Below are positions 1 to 8,070 of a stretch of 64,000 bases of DNA, piece after piece. Position 1 is the stretch's first letter, and the number at the start of each line of letters is the position of its first letter. The position numbers and the translations under genes were made by a program. Below the pieces are notes generated by a model. That model was not told where the DNA came from and did no database searches. It saw only the letters and a program-made list of their open reading frames with translations. Source of the stretch: Lachnospiraceae bacterium (GTDB lineage: Bacteria; Bacillota; Clostridia; Lachnospirales; Lachnospiraceae); contig JAFUPV010000019.1 in assembly GCA_017472605.1 (NCBI GenBank), positions 62,001 through 126,000 of the forward strand, in the 5' to 3' direction.

Positions 1-496
1 ACCAGAAAATGACAGCAAGACAGAAACTCCAGTGAATGTTTTTCAGCGAAATGAACAGACTGGAGCGGAACAGATCCATGATTGAAGTATGGAACTGGGA
101 CAGCAGCGGGAAAAACCAGGTGCCGATCAGGACGAAAATGAACAGGATACTTAAGAACAGGAACGAAAGAATCCGCAGAAGATCGTTGGGACTGCTGCTG
201 AACGCCCACCAGTTGACGGCGAGCATGAGAACAAAAGCAAGCATGATCAGCCAGACAATTGTTGCCTGACGGAAGTTTTCCTTAAAGGAATGGAAAAAAT
301 CCCGGGCAATGTAGCTTTCCTCATCCCGGGCCATTCGCAGTGTCGTATAGTAAACAGCTGTTGTCGATGCGCCGATGGTAATGATCGGCAGACTGCAGAT
401 CAGCCAGAGCAGGTTCAGCCAGGCCAGATACATGATTTTTGATAAAAAATTGGTGAACTTATTGTCAGGACTGAAAATACCGGTCAGTTTATTCAT
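1..496 (-). CDS. YesL-like DUF624 membrane protein, 3' end outside window
   Basis: The reverse strand reads open from an ATG at 496 to the window edge, about 165 residues, with no stop. An AAGGAG ribosome binding site lies just upstream. The protein starts MNKLTGIFSPDNKF and shows at least three hydrophobic segments (around residues 22-45, 85-105 and 115-135), typical of YesL/DUF624 integral membrane proteins. These are usually encoded beside LplABC-type oligosaccharide transporters and AraC regulators, as here, where the permeases run divergently from 832. The molecular role of YesL is not established; a helper role in glycan transport or its regulation is inference from context. The C-terminus is missing only because the window ends. 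Confidence 0.85.
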   Translation of the reverse strand, partial: MNKLTGIFSPDNKFTNFLSKIMYLAWLNLLWLICSLPIITIGASTTAVYYTTLRMARDEESYIARDFFHSFKENFRQATIVWLIMLAFVLMLAVNWWAFSSSPNDLLRILSFLFLSILFIFVLIGTWFFPLLSQFHTSIMDLFRSSLFISLKNIHWSFCLAVIFW

Positions 497-712
497 GGGC
501 TGCTCCTTTCGAAACTTCGTGCGATTTGCGCTGCGAGATTTCCCGCAAGCTACTTTGCGAAACATGCTGCGATCCGCTCTGTTATTGTTTTCGGATCCGC
601 TCCTGTTCTGATTATACATGGTCAGACGGCAGAAAAACAATATGATATGTTACCAGTGTTACTTTTCAGACTGTAAAAATTACCTCCCGCCCCATTATGG
701 TAGCTTTTGGGA

Positions 713-741
713 TTTCTTTTTTTGCCATGCCGGGTTAGAAT
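713..741 (+). promoter_or_regulatory. Possible activator-dependent promoter of the permease operon
   Basis: A TAGAAT -10 box lies at 736-741 with only a poor -35 (TTTCTT, 713-718), about 90 bases before the permease start. The poor -35 suggests dependence on an activator. An ACTGTAAAAAT motif at 670-680 resembles one of the repeats upstream of the solute-binding protein gene (6190-6200). The rest of 497-831 holds no gene that I can support. Confidence 0.4.
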
Positions 742-831
742 GCAGCTAAAGGCACAGGCAGAGGCGTGACATAAGGTCAGATATCAGACGGAATCGCTTC
801 TGCAAAAAATAAAAAGAGAGGGGAAGCATTT

Positions 832-1794
832 ATGTCGAAATCAAGAAAGAAAATGCCGAAGAAAAAAGGCGAAGGAGTCCTGAGAGGTCTGGCATATGAT
901 ATCCGGTACAATCCGTATCTGTGCATAATGGCTCTGCCCGCAGTCATCTGGTTCTGCATCTTTTCCTATGCGCCGCTGGTTTATCTGGTAGCAGCATTCA
1001 AAAAATATTCCGCAGTCAAAGGGCTGTGGGGAAGTGACTGGGTCGGTCTCAAGAACTTTGAAGCCTTCTTTGGTTCCAAAAGCTTCTACACAGTTACCTA
1101 CAACACCCTGTATCTGAACCTTCTGTTCATTCTTTCCGGCATGGTGGTATCCATCTTCATCGCCATCGCGCTGTCCGAAGTTTCCAGCAAATGGTTCAAA
1201 AAAATCACACAGTCGGTTGTCATCCTTCCGCATTTCATCTCCTGGACGGTTGTGGCACTTCTGTGCGAAGCGCTTCTGAAAACAAGCAATGGCTTCATTA
1301 ATAACGTCATCTCCGCACTTGGTTTTGAACGGATCAACTTCTATCAGAACGCAGATGTATGGCCGGCACTGCTGACCTTCCTGAAGGTATGGCAGGGCGC
1401 AGGATACGGCTCCATCGTCTATCTGGCAACCATCACCGGTCTGGATCAGGAAATGTATGAGGCAGCCCGTGTCGATGGGGCGACGAGAGGACAGTGTATC
1501 CGCTATCTGACCCTTCCGCTTCTGAAAAGCACAGCAATCATGCTGTTCATCATGAACATCGGTAAAATCTTCAACGGTGACTTCGGCATGATCTACAACC
1601 TGGTATTGAACAACACCATGCTCTACCGCACAACAAACGTCATTGATACCTATGTATACCGCATGCTGGTTGAGTCATCCAACATCGGTCAGTCTTCCGC
1701 GGTATCCCTGTATCAGTCAATCATGGGCTTCTGCATCGTGCTGGCGACCAATGCGCTGACCAGAAAGCTGGATCCGGATTCAGCTCTGTTCTAA
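832..1794 (+). CDS. Carbohydrate ABC transporter permease, LplB/YteP family
   Basis: This inner-membrane permease of a binding-protein-dependent oligosaccharide importer has 320 residues, normal for the LplB/YteP group. A short basic N-terminus (SKSRKKMPKKKGEG) precedes six predicted transmembrane helices starting near residue 30. The cytoplasmic EAA loop that docks the ATPase is visible as EMYEAARVDGATRGQCIRYL around residue 205. The ribosome binding site GAGAGGGG precedes the ATG. The next gene, 18 bases downstream, is the partner permease. The binding protein is encoded separately at 6344. No ATPase gene is present, as usual for this family, which shares an MsmX-type ATPase encoded elsewhere. 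The substrate cannot be told from the sequence; the adjoining enzymes suggest uronate- or arabinose-containing glycans. Confidence 0.95.
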   Translation: MSKSRKKMPKKKGEGVLRGLAYDIRYNPYLCIMALPAVIWFCIFSYAPLVYLVAAFKKYSAVKGLWGSDWVGLKNFEAFFGSKSFYTVTYNTLYLNLLFILSGMVVSIFIAIALSEVSSKWFKKITQSVVILPHFISWTVVALLCEALLKTSNGFINNVISALGFERINFYQNADVWPALLTFLKVWQGAGYGSIVYLATITGLDQEMYEAARVDGATRGQCIRYLTLPLLKSTAIMLFIMNIGKIFNGDFGMIYNLVLNNTMLYRTTNVIDTYVYRMLVESSNIGQSSAVSLYQSIMGFCIVLATNALTRKLDPDSALF

Positions 1795-1812
1795 AGAAAG
1801 GAGGAAACGAGA

Positions 1813-2745
1813 ATGGCAAAGAAAAACAAAGAATACACCTACGACGCGAAAAAACACATTAAGATGACAGGCAGCGACCGTGTCATGAACATGGGCTTTT
1901 ACCTGTTCATCACCATCTTCTCTGTGATCTGCCTGATCCCCTTTCTTCTGGTTGTCGGTTCATCCTTCACCGCGGAAAAGGCGCTGACCATGAACGGCTA
2001 CAACATCTGGCCGTCCGAATTCTCACTGGATGCCTACAAGCTGGTGTTTGTCAGCGGCGACATCCCCCAGGCCTATCTGGTTACTGTAGGAACCACCCTT
2101 GTGGGAACCTTCGTCTCCATGGTATTCACCTGCGGCGCAGCCTACGCCATGTCTGTTAAGAACTTCAAGTCCAGAGGTGTGCTGGCTCTGTTCATCTACT
2201 TCACCATGCTGTTCAACGGCGGTCTTGTGGCGAACTACCTGCTGATCACCAAATTCCTCCATCTGCAGAACACCATTCTGGTCCTGCTGCTTCCCTGTTT
2301 CTGCAATGCGTGGAATATCCTGCTGATGCGAAATTTCTTCAACGGAATTCCGGCATCACTGGCAGAGTCCGCAAAGATCGACGGAGCAAATGACATTGTG
2401 ATTCTGATCCGAATCATCCTTCCGATTTCCCTTCCGGGAATCGCTACCATCGGCCTGTTCTATGCGCTGACCTACTGGAACGAGTGGTACAAGTGCATGC
2501 TCTACATCGATTCCAACCACAAACAGTATTACACGCTGCAGTATCTGATCCAGCAGATTCTGCGTCAGGTAAACTACGCGGCCAACCAGCCGGCAGAGGC
2601 AGTCGGTCTGAACTCTCTGACCCTGCCCACCTATGCATACCGCATGGCGACCATTGTCGTGGCAATTGGTCCGATCATCCTGCTGTATCCGTTCCTGCAG
2701 AAATACTTTGTACAGGGATTGACAGTTGGTTCGGTAAAGGGTTAA
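1813..2745 (+). CDS. Carbohydrate ABC transporter permease, LplC/YtcP family
   Basis: This is the second permease subunit of the importer, 310 residues, with about six membrane helices. The EAA loop appears as PASLAESAKIDGANDIVILI near residue 185. The C-terminus ends LQKYFVQGLTVGSVKG, which is characteristic of the YtcP/LplC group (many end in GxxxGSVKG). It follows the first permease after 18 bases with a GAAAGGAGG ribosome binding site, so the two are co-transcribed and presumably form the transmembrane heterodimer. Downstream, a hairpin at 2772-2833 separates it from the isomerase gene. Confidence 0.95.
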   Translation: MAKKNKEYTYDAKKHIKMTGSDRVMNMGFYLFITIFSVICLIPFLLVVGSSFTAEKALTMNGYNIWPSEFSLDAYKLVFVSGDIPQAYLVTVGTTLVGTFVSMVFTCGAAYAMSVKNFKSRGVLALFIYFTMLFNGGLVANYLLITKFLHLQNTILVLLLPCFCNAWNILLMRNFFNGIPASLAESAKIDGANDIVILIRIILPISLPGIATIGLFYALTYWNEWYKCMLYIDSNHKQYYTLQYLIQQILRQVNYAANQPAEAVGLNSLTLPTYAYRMATIVVAIGPIILLYPFLQKYFVQGLTVGSVKG

Positions 2746-2771
2746 AATGAAAAAAAACAGGTAATGGAATA

Positions 2772-2833
2772 ACCGCCTGGTACTGTCTGCTGTGCATGCG
2801 AATACAGCCGGCTGGCAGTGCCGGGTGGTTTTT
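2772..2833 (+). terminator. Intercistronic terminator-like hairpin
   Basis: Arms ACCGCCTGGTACTG (2772-2785) and CAGTGCCGGGTGGT (2816-2829) pair over 14 positions with three G-U wobbles and are followed by five Ts. The roughly 30-base loop holds a smaller CTGT/ACAG stem. It sits between the second permease and the isomerase, so it probably lowers read-through or protects the permease mRNA 3' end rather than ending the operon outright. Confidence 0.6.
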
Positions 2834-2864
2834 CGCAAGCAGTGAGCCGGAAGGAGAATTTACT

Positions 2865-3629
2865 ATGGACAGACGAATTGGAGCACAGTACTACACGTTA
2901 AGAGAATCCATCAAAACAGTTGCAGACTTTGAAGAGACCTGCAGAAAGGTAAGGGAAATTGGTTACAAGACCGTTCAGATCTCCGGCACGCCACTGGCAG
3001 CCGCTGACATGAAGCCAATCCTTGACAAGTATGGACTGCAGGTAACCGTTACCCACAAGGGCTACGAACTGTTTCGCGACAATCTGCAGGAAATTATTGA
3101 CTACAACAAGACACTGGGCTGCCAGATCTGCGGAATTGGTTCCATGCCGGACTACTATCGTCAGAGTGATGAAAACCTGACCGAGTTCATCGAAGGAATC
3201 AATAAAGCGGCAAAGGAGCTGCGAAAAGAAGGACTTTATCTCGGTTATCATAACCATGCGCTGGAATTTGTCAAGTACAATGGACACTTCATCATGGATC
3301 GCCTGATCAGCGAGACGGATCCGGAAAACATCGTGTTCATTGTGGACACCTACTGGCTTCAGGTCGGCGGCATGGATCCGGCTTCCTTCATCCGCAAGCT
3401 GGGCAAGCGTGCCATGGCGATCCACTTCAAGGATCTGAAAGCAAACACGAACAACACAACGGAAATGGCTGAGATTGGTGAAGGAAATCTGGATTGGGAT
3501 GAGATCATCAACGCCTGCGAGGAAGCGGGAGCGCAGTGGGTGCTTGTCGAGCAGGATACCTGCCAGAGAGACCCGTTTGAATCCATGAAGATGAGCTATG
3601 AGTATCTGAAGACAAAAGGCTTCTATTAA
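2865..3629 (+). CDS. Sugar phosphate isomerase/epimerase family protein (xylose isomerase-like TIM barrel)
   Basis: The start is taken at 2865, where AAGGAG stands 8 bases upstream; an upstream in-frame ATG would begin inside the hairpin. The 254-residue product fits the AP-endonuclease-2/IolE-like TIM-barrel family (residues 5-250). It contains the family's conserved YHNHALEF motif, a VDTYWLQVGG stretch, an IHFKDLK segment and a VEQD segment, which together supply the usual His/Glu/Asp metal ligands. Such enzymes isomerise or epimerise free or phosphorylated sugars in the cytosol. Encoded with the transporter, it probably acts on an imported monosaccharide; the exact substrate is unknown. 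Confidence 0.9.
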   Translation: MDRRIGAQYYTLRESIKTVADFEETCRKVREIGYKTVQISGTPLAAADMKPILDKYGLQVTVTHKGYELFRDNLQEIIDYNKTLGCQICGIGSMPDYYRQSDENLTEFIEGINKAAKELRKEGLYLGYHNHALEFVKYNGHFIMDRLISETDPENIVFIVDTYWLQVGGMDPASFIRKLGKRAMAIHFKDLKANTNNTTEMAEIGEGNLDWDEIINACEEAGAQWVLVEQDTCQRDPFESMKMSYEYLKTKGFY

Positions 3630-3648
3630 TAAGAGCGAACAGGAAAAG

Positions 3649-3691
3649 AAGAGGGGAGACGATTACCGGCGATCATCGTCTCCCCTCTTTT
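3649..3691. terminator. Strong hairpin terminator between convergent genes
   Basis: AAGAGGGGAGACGAT (3649-3663) pairs perfectly with ATCGTCTCCCCTCTT (3675-3689), followed by a T run on the plus strand; the minus strand also gains Ts from the AAGA-rich left flank. It ends the permease-isomerase operon and may serve the opposing AraC gene as well. Confidence 0.9.
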
Positions 3692-3741
3692 GTACTGCTG
3701 ATACATTCAGGCAAACATGCCTGCGACATGTTCGGCCGGAT

Positions 3742-6075
3742 TTACCCGCGCAGGCGCGTTTCTCTCGTTGCCTGCGTTTCCATTTTCGCCTTCCGATACT
3801 CATTAGGCGTCACTTTCATGTGCTTCTTAAAGAACGTAAAGAAGTAATTCTTGGTGCTGAATCCCAGCTGATCGCTGATGTCCTGAATGCTTGTATCCGT
3901 TTCTGTCAGCAGACGGCAGATCAGGTCAATCTTTTTCTGCGTAATATAGTTGGAAAGCGATTCTCCCGTGTTCTCCTTAAAAATGCTTCTCAGATAGTTA
4001 ATCGAAAGGTGAACCTCTCCGGCCAGAAACGCAACCGAAAGATTGGGATTGGAAAGATTGTCATCCACCATCCGGATGATGTCCTGAATCAGCTCCGGCT
4101 TTTCCGTGCTGTGATTCTTAATCTCATCCAGTTCATCCATGTCAAGGAGACAGCGCGCATACAGGTTTTCGAAAATCGTCCGGATATCCAGCTGAGCCAG
4201 CGTATTCAGTTCCCAGGGGAGGAACTGTCCGGTCAGATTCTGTGAATTTTCAAACCGCTGGAGCGCTGCGTCCAGCTGGAGGATCGAGCGGATAATCTGA
4301 TCCATGTGGAACTGGCAGATTGCGTCATAGAACTGTTTCATCGCCAAAGCCAGCTCATTTTGATCAAGAGCTTTCATGGCAGAAATGATGGCATTGTCGG
4401 CGGAATAGGGATAATGCTGCCTTGCAAGCGGCGGCTGTTTCCGTTCCGAAGCAAAGTGAATGGAACTGTTTCCAGTCAGGAAACGCTGGCTCAAAGCATC
4501 CTGAGCGCTGGTATAGGAGAAGGAAATTTCATCCAGCTCGCTGACTGCTTCTCCAATTCCCATCGACAGCGTGATTTTGAAGTTGGTCTGGAGAAATTCC
4601 TGACCCTGAACAAGAATCGAGCGGAGTTTCTGGCCATCTGCGTCATCATGATTGATAAGATAAATGACGTTTGGAGAAATAATATCTATGTTCATGAAAA
4701 GAATGTCCGGTTCAAACAGTTCATTCATGACGTTGGTAATTGCATATTTCAGCAGATTGATGCTGTTTGCGTCCTCATCCTGTCTGGACTGGTAATCGAT
4801 GCTGATCAGAACCACCTGATAACATTCCTTTTCAAAATACTGGTTCAGCGATTCATACTGCTCCGGAAGGATCGGCTGGTTTGCGGCACTGTTTGTCATC
4901 AGCTGCTTCAGTGTCCGGCGGTCTTTTTCCTTCAGCCAGGTGTGGCTGAGATTCTGGAGACGCAAGTTCGCGCTGGTAATATCCCGATAGATGTTGGACA
5001 GGTAGGTAAAGTCATCGGTATCGGCTGTCTGCGGCGCAATGGAAATGGAACTGCTTTCTGCCAGCTGTTCCTTAAAGTTGCGGAAGGGGCGATAGACAAA
5101 AATGCTGATGCAGAAGGTAACAATCATTCCGATCAGGATAAAGGCAATGCCGCAAAGGAAGACAACCCAGAGCAGGTGATTGGCCGTGTAGAGGGCGCTG
5201 TGGTTGAAAATGCTCAGATAAGTAATGCCCAGTCCGCTGTTGTGCTGATAGGCAATGCGGCAGTCGGTTCCGTTCAGATTCCAGCTGAACGATCCGCAGC
5301 GGTCTGAGCGCTGCGCAATCTGTGCATATACATCATTGGCGGCATAATCCGTTCCGAAAAGAGAAAAATCGGATGCGGCGATCACCTGACCGTCGCGGCT
5401 GATCTGGATCCATTCCAGATAGTCACTGGATTTCAGCTGGAGAAGCTGGGCATAGGCATTGTAGTCGATGTTTACCACAAGCGCACCGCGGCTGCTGGCA
5501 TAGTAAATAATAGAAAAGACAGGCACGTTGGTAAGTGCGAAGGAGCTGGATTTGCGGAAGAGCTTTCGGCTCACACCATAGGTTGGGGTTTTGCTTGGCT
5601 CGTGGTTTTCCAGATAGGCAAACAGTTCTGCGTCATAGTGAGTCTCAATCGGAACACGGGAGTAATTATCCATAACCATTCCGGTTCGATAATTAACAAA
5701 ATACACAGAGTGAATAATTGAACTGGTCTGTCGGATCTGGTTGTGAAGCTTCTGGGCCGTCAGTGCCATGGTAGTTGTGTATTCAGAGTTATAAAGAACT
5801 CTGGGCAGATCCGCGTCATCCATCAGGGTGTAGCAGGTACTGTAGATGTCCTGCAGAACGGTCTGGTTCAATTCATGGGACTGTTCAATGGTCTGCTCCT
5901 GTACCTCAATTAATGTGGATTTGTAATCCTCATTAATATAGTATATAATGAGAATGGAGAACAGAAAGAACAGCAGGCAGGAGATGAACGTGTAGGTGCA
6001 GAACAGCTGCTTGAAATAGGAATGCTTTCTCAGTTCCCGTCTGAAAAAGGTAAAAAAAGAACGTTTTTGCTGCAT
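3742..6075 (-). CDS. Membrane-bound AraC-family transcriptional regulator (sensor type)
   Basis: The 777-residue protein has one membrane helix near residues 24-47, an extracellular sensory region (about 48-290, probably a dCACHE-like domain), a second helix near 293-325, a cytoplasmic middle region and a C-terminal AraC-type double helix-turn-helix (about 668-765, with LSINYLRSIFKENTGESLSN and QLGFSTKNYFFTFFKKHMKV). This architecture is typical of one-component glycan sensors in Paenibacillus and Lachnospiraceae that control neighbouring LplABC-type importers. It is transcribed divergently from the solute-binding protein. Direct repeats at 6153-6204 in the shared intergenic region are plausible binding sites. 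The ligand is unknown. Confidence 0.93.
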   Translation of the reverse strand: MQQKRSFFTFFRRELRKHSYFKQLFCTYTFISCLLFFLFSILIIYYINEDYKSTLIEVQEQTIEQSHELNQTVLQDIYSTCYTLMDDADLPRVLYNSEYTTTMALTAQKLHNQIRQTSSIIHSVYFVNYRTGMVMDNYSRVPIETHYDAELFAYLENHEPSKTPTYGVSRKLFRKSSSFALTNVPVFSIIYYASSRGALVVNIDYNAYAQLLQLKSSDYLEWIQISRDGQVIAASDFSLFGTDYAANDVYAQIAQRSDRCGSFSWNLNGTDCRIAYQHNSGLGITYLSIFNHSALYTANHLLWVVFLCGIAFILIGMIVTFCISIFVYRPFRNFKEQLAESSSISIAPQTADTDDFTYLSNIYRDITSANLRLQNLSHTWLKEKDRRTLKQLMTNSAANQPILPEQYESLNQYFEKECYQVVLISIDYQSRQDEDANSINLLKYAITNVMNELFEPDILFMNIDIISPNVIYLINHDDADGQKLRSILVQGQEFLQTNFKITLSMGIGEAVSELDEISFSYTSAQDALSQRFLTGNSSIHFASERKQPPLARQHYPYSADNAIISAMKALDQNELALAMKQFYDAICQFHMDQIIRSILQLDAALQRFENSQNLTGQFLPWELNTLAQLDIRTIFENLYARCLLDMDELDEIKNHSTEKPELIQDIIRMVDDNLSNPNLSVAFLAGEVHLSINYLRSIFKENTGESLSNYITQKKIDLICRLLTETDTSIQDISDQLGFSTKNYFFTFFKKHMKVTPNEYRKAKMETQATRETRLRG

Positions 6076-6152
6076 GTGAAAATCCCCCTCATAACTCCGT
6101 TTTATCCATGCGAAACATCAGTTAATCTGTGAATTATTGTAACATTGGAACC

Positions 6153-6204
6153 GGTAAAAATCAAATCAATTGGTAAAGATTAAAACGAACTGTTAAAAAA
6201 TGTA
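6153..6204 (+). promoter_or_regulatory. Three direct repeats resembling an AraC-type operator
   Basis: GGTAAAAATCAAAT (6153), GGTAAAGATTAAAA (6172) and GTTAAAAAATGTAC (6192) recur 19 and 20 bases apart, about two helical turns, upstream of the binding-protein promoter. AraC-family proteins commonly bind such phased direct repeats. The first two agree at 11 of 14 positions. Assignment to the regulator at 3742-6075 is inference. Confidence 0.5.
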
Positions 6205-6261
6205 CTTTTTTAAATAAAACTTCAAAAGCTAAAGACTGCGAATCGGCGTTAGTTTGTGGGA

Positions 6262-6289
6262 TTGAAAAAATGGAGAAGTCGGGTAGAAT
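6262..6289 (+). promoter_or_regulatory. Sigma-A-like promoter of the solute-binding protein gene
   Basis: TTGAAA (6262-6267) and TAGAAT (6284-6289) are separated by 16 bases. They lie about 55 bases before the start codon and downstream of the direct repeats. Confidence 0.65.
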
Positions 6290-6343
6290 GAAGCCATAGC
6301 CCGGCGAGAACGGGGCAGCGAAAAAATTTCAGGAGGATAAACC

Positions 6344-7975
6344 ATGAAAAAATTAACAAGAGTAACCGCAATGGCGCTGGCAGGTCTGATGACTATGGGA
6401 TGTGCAGCAGCAATGGTACCAGCAGCAGAGTCTGACGAAATCGTAACTATCAAATTCATGCACAAGGGACCGGAACCGGACAACTGGGATGCAGTGTATG
6501 CAGAGTACGAAGCGAAGTACATGGAAGAAGTCGGTGTGGCACTGGATATCACATGGGTTGAACATGCAGACTACAAGGATAAGCTGAATCTGGAAATCAC
6601 CAGCGGCAACGAGTGGGATCTGGTTTTCGACGCATCCTGGGTACAGCTGAAGAACCTGGCTCCGGAGCACTACTATGCAGATCTTTCTTCCTACTTCAAC
6701 AATCCGGATGAGTATCCGGGACTGGCAGCAGCCTTCAGCGAGGATGTGATGAAAGCAAACATCTGGTTCGATCAGATGTGCTACATTCCGCTGTTTGAGA
6801 CCTATGGAAACGGTATTCCGGTTGTCTGGTACCGCAAGGACTGGGCAAAAGACTGGGGCGTTGGCACAGACGGACAGATTAACAGCTACGAAGAGATGGA
6901 AGCATACTGGCAGGCTGCGAAGGATGCAGGTCTGATCGCATATGGCGCATCTCAGGCAAGAGGATTCTTCCAGCAGCTGTCTATCCGCGGCGAAGCACAT
7001 GAGAATGAAAATGGAAATACAGCAGCAGCCGGTGTGCAGCAGTTCAGCTCCGCAGGTCTGACGGTATGGACCTATGTAAAGGACGGCGAACTGGTAAGCT
7101 ATGCAGTGGAAGGTTCCGGCGACGAAGCATTTGCTGATTTCCCGGAGGGATGGAACTATGACTTTGGCGCGGACCGTTATGAGAAGTTTGCAGAGTGGCA
7201 GGATGCCGGCTACATCGATCCGGATTCTCTGAGCGTTACCGACTATGCAACTCCATTTGAGGCTGGACTGAACGCATCCATTGTTGGTACACTGGATGAC
7301 TATGTTGGAAACATGAAGTATGTTGACTCCTGGAAGGCAGGCGGCGATGAGGACGCAGAGCTTGGTTACTTCATTTATGTGGATTCCATCCGCAACATGG
7401 AAGCAGGCGCAATCCCGACCGACCGTTCCGGTAATAACGGTCTTGCGATCCCGGCAACTTCCACCAAGATTGATGCAACCATGAAGTTCCTTGACTGGAT
7501 GTTTGGTTCTCAGGAAGCACATGACCTGATCCAGTATGGTCTGGAAGGCGTTGACTTTGCGTATGGCGAGATTGAGGGAACAGTTGATGTTCTTACCGAT
7601 TACAACTCCCAGTTCGGCGGATACGGCATGACCTGGAACCCGACCTATGCTCTGCTTGGAACTTACTATGACGAGCAGACTCTGACCTACAGACAGTATG
7701 AGTACACAGAGGACAGCTTCATTACCATGCCGATTACCGGTTTCCGCTTCGACACCTCTGATGTGGATCTTTCCACCGCAGTTGCACAGTGTAAGGCTGT
7801 TACTGACATGGTAGCTACCGTTAAGCTTCACGGAATCAAGACCGATGGTTATGGCAACAGCTATGATACCATGGAAGAAATGCTGAAGGCAAACGTGGAA
7901 GAGGCTCTTGCAAACGGCGGACAGGAAGTTGTTGATGCAATGATCGCACAGCTGAAAGAGCATCTGGCAAAATAA
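6344..7975 (+). CDS. Extracellular solute-binding protein of an oligosaccharide ABC importer (LplA-like)
   Basis: The 543-residue protein begins with a clear export signal (MKKLTRVTAMALAGLMTMGC, continuing AAAMVPAAES). The cysteine stands in a poor lipobox (TMGC rather than L-A-G-C), and a signal peptidase I site after VPAA is also possible, so lipidation is uncertain. The rest matches family 1 binding proteins, with a C-terminal region (about 400-540) like that of LplA proteins. A GGAGG site precedes the ATG. It delivers extracellular oligosaccharides to permeases such as those at 832-2745, but unusually it is separated from them by the AraC sensor gene. A terminator follows directly, and the degradation operon begins after it. 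Confidence 0.95.
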   Translation: MKKLTRVTAMALAGLMTMGCAAAMVPAAESDEIVTIKFMHKGPEPDNWDAVYAEYEAKYMEEVGVALDITWVEHADYKDKLNLEITSGNEWDLVFDASWVQLKNLAPEHYYADLSSYFNNPDEYPGLAAAFSEDVMKANIWFDQMCYIPLFETYGNGIPVVWYRKDWAKDWGVGTDGQINSYEEMEAYWQAAKDAGLIAYGASQARGFFQQLSIRGEAHENENGNTAAAGVQQFSSAGLTVWTYVKDGELVSYAVEGSGDEAFADFPEGWNYDFGADRYEKFAEWQDAGYIDPDSLSVTDYATPFEAGLNASIVGTLDDYVGNMKYVDSWKAGGDEDAELGYFIYVDSIRNMEAGAIPTDRSGNNGLAIPATSTKIDATMKFLDWMFGSQEAHDLIQYGLEGVDFAYGEIEGTVDVLTDYNSQFGGYGMTWNPTYALLGTYYDEQTLTYRQYEYTEDSFITMPITGFRFDTSDVDLSTAVAQCKAVTDMVATVKLHGIKTDGYGNSYDTMEEMLKANVEEALANGGQEVVDAMIAQLKEHLAK

Positions 7976-8023
7976 GAAAAATAAAATTTGAATTTGAATC
8001 AGGAATTTCTGTTCCGGAGAATT

Positions 8024-8048
8024 GGGACCGCTTCGGCGGTCCCTTTTT
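8024..8048 (+). terminator. Intrinsic terminator with UUCG tetraloop
   Basis: GGGACCGC and GCGGTCCC form a perfect 8-bp stem around a TTCG loop, followed by five Ts. It lies between the binding-protein gene and the heparinase-like gene, whose ribosome binding site starts only 11 bases later. No separate promoter is seen for the downstream genes, so partial read-through is likely. Confidence 0.9.
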
Positions 8049-8070
8049 GCAGAATTCAGGGAGGAATGCA

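Noticed and set aside
497-831. Small open frames upstream of the permease operon
   Set aside because: They overlap the YesL-like gene antisense or lack ribosome sites; the region is better read as a promoter region.
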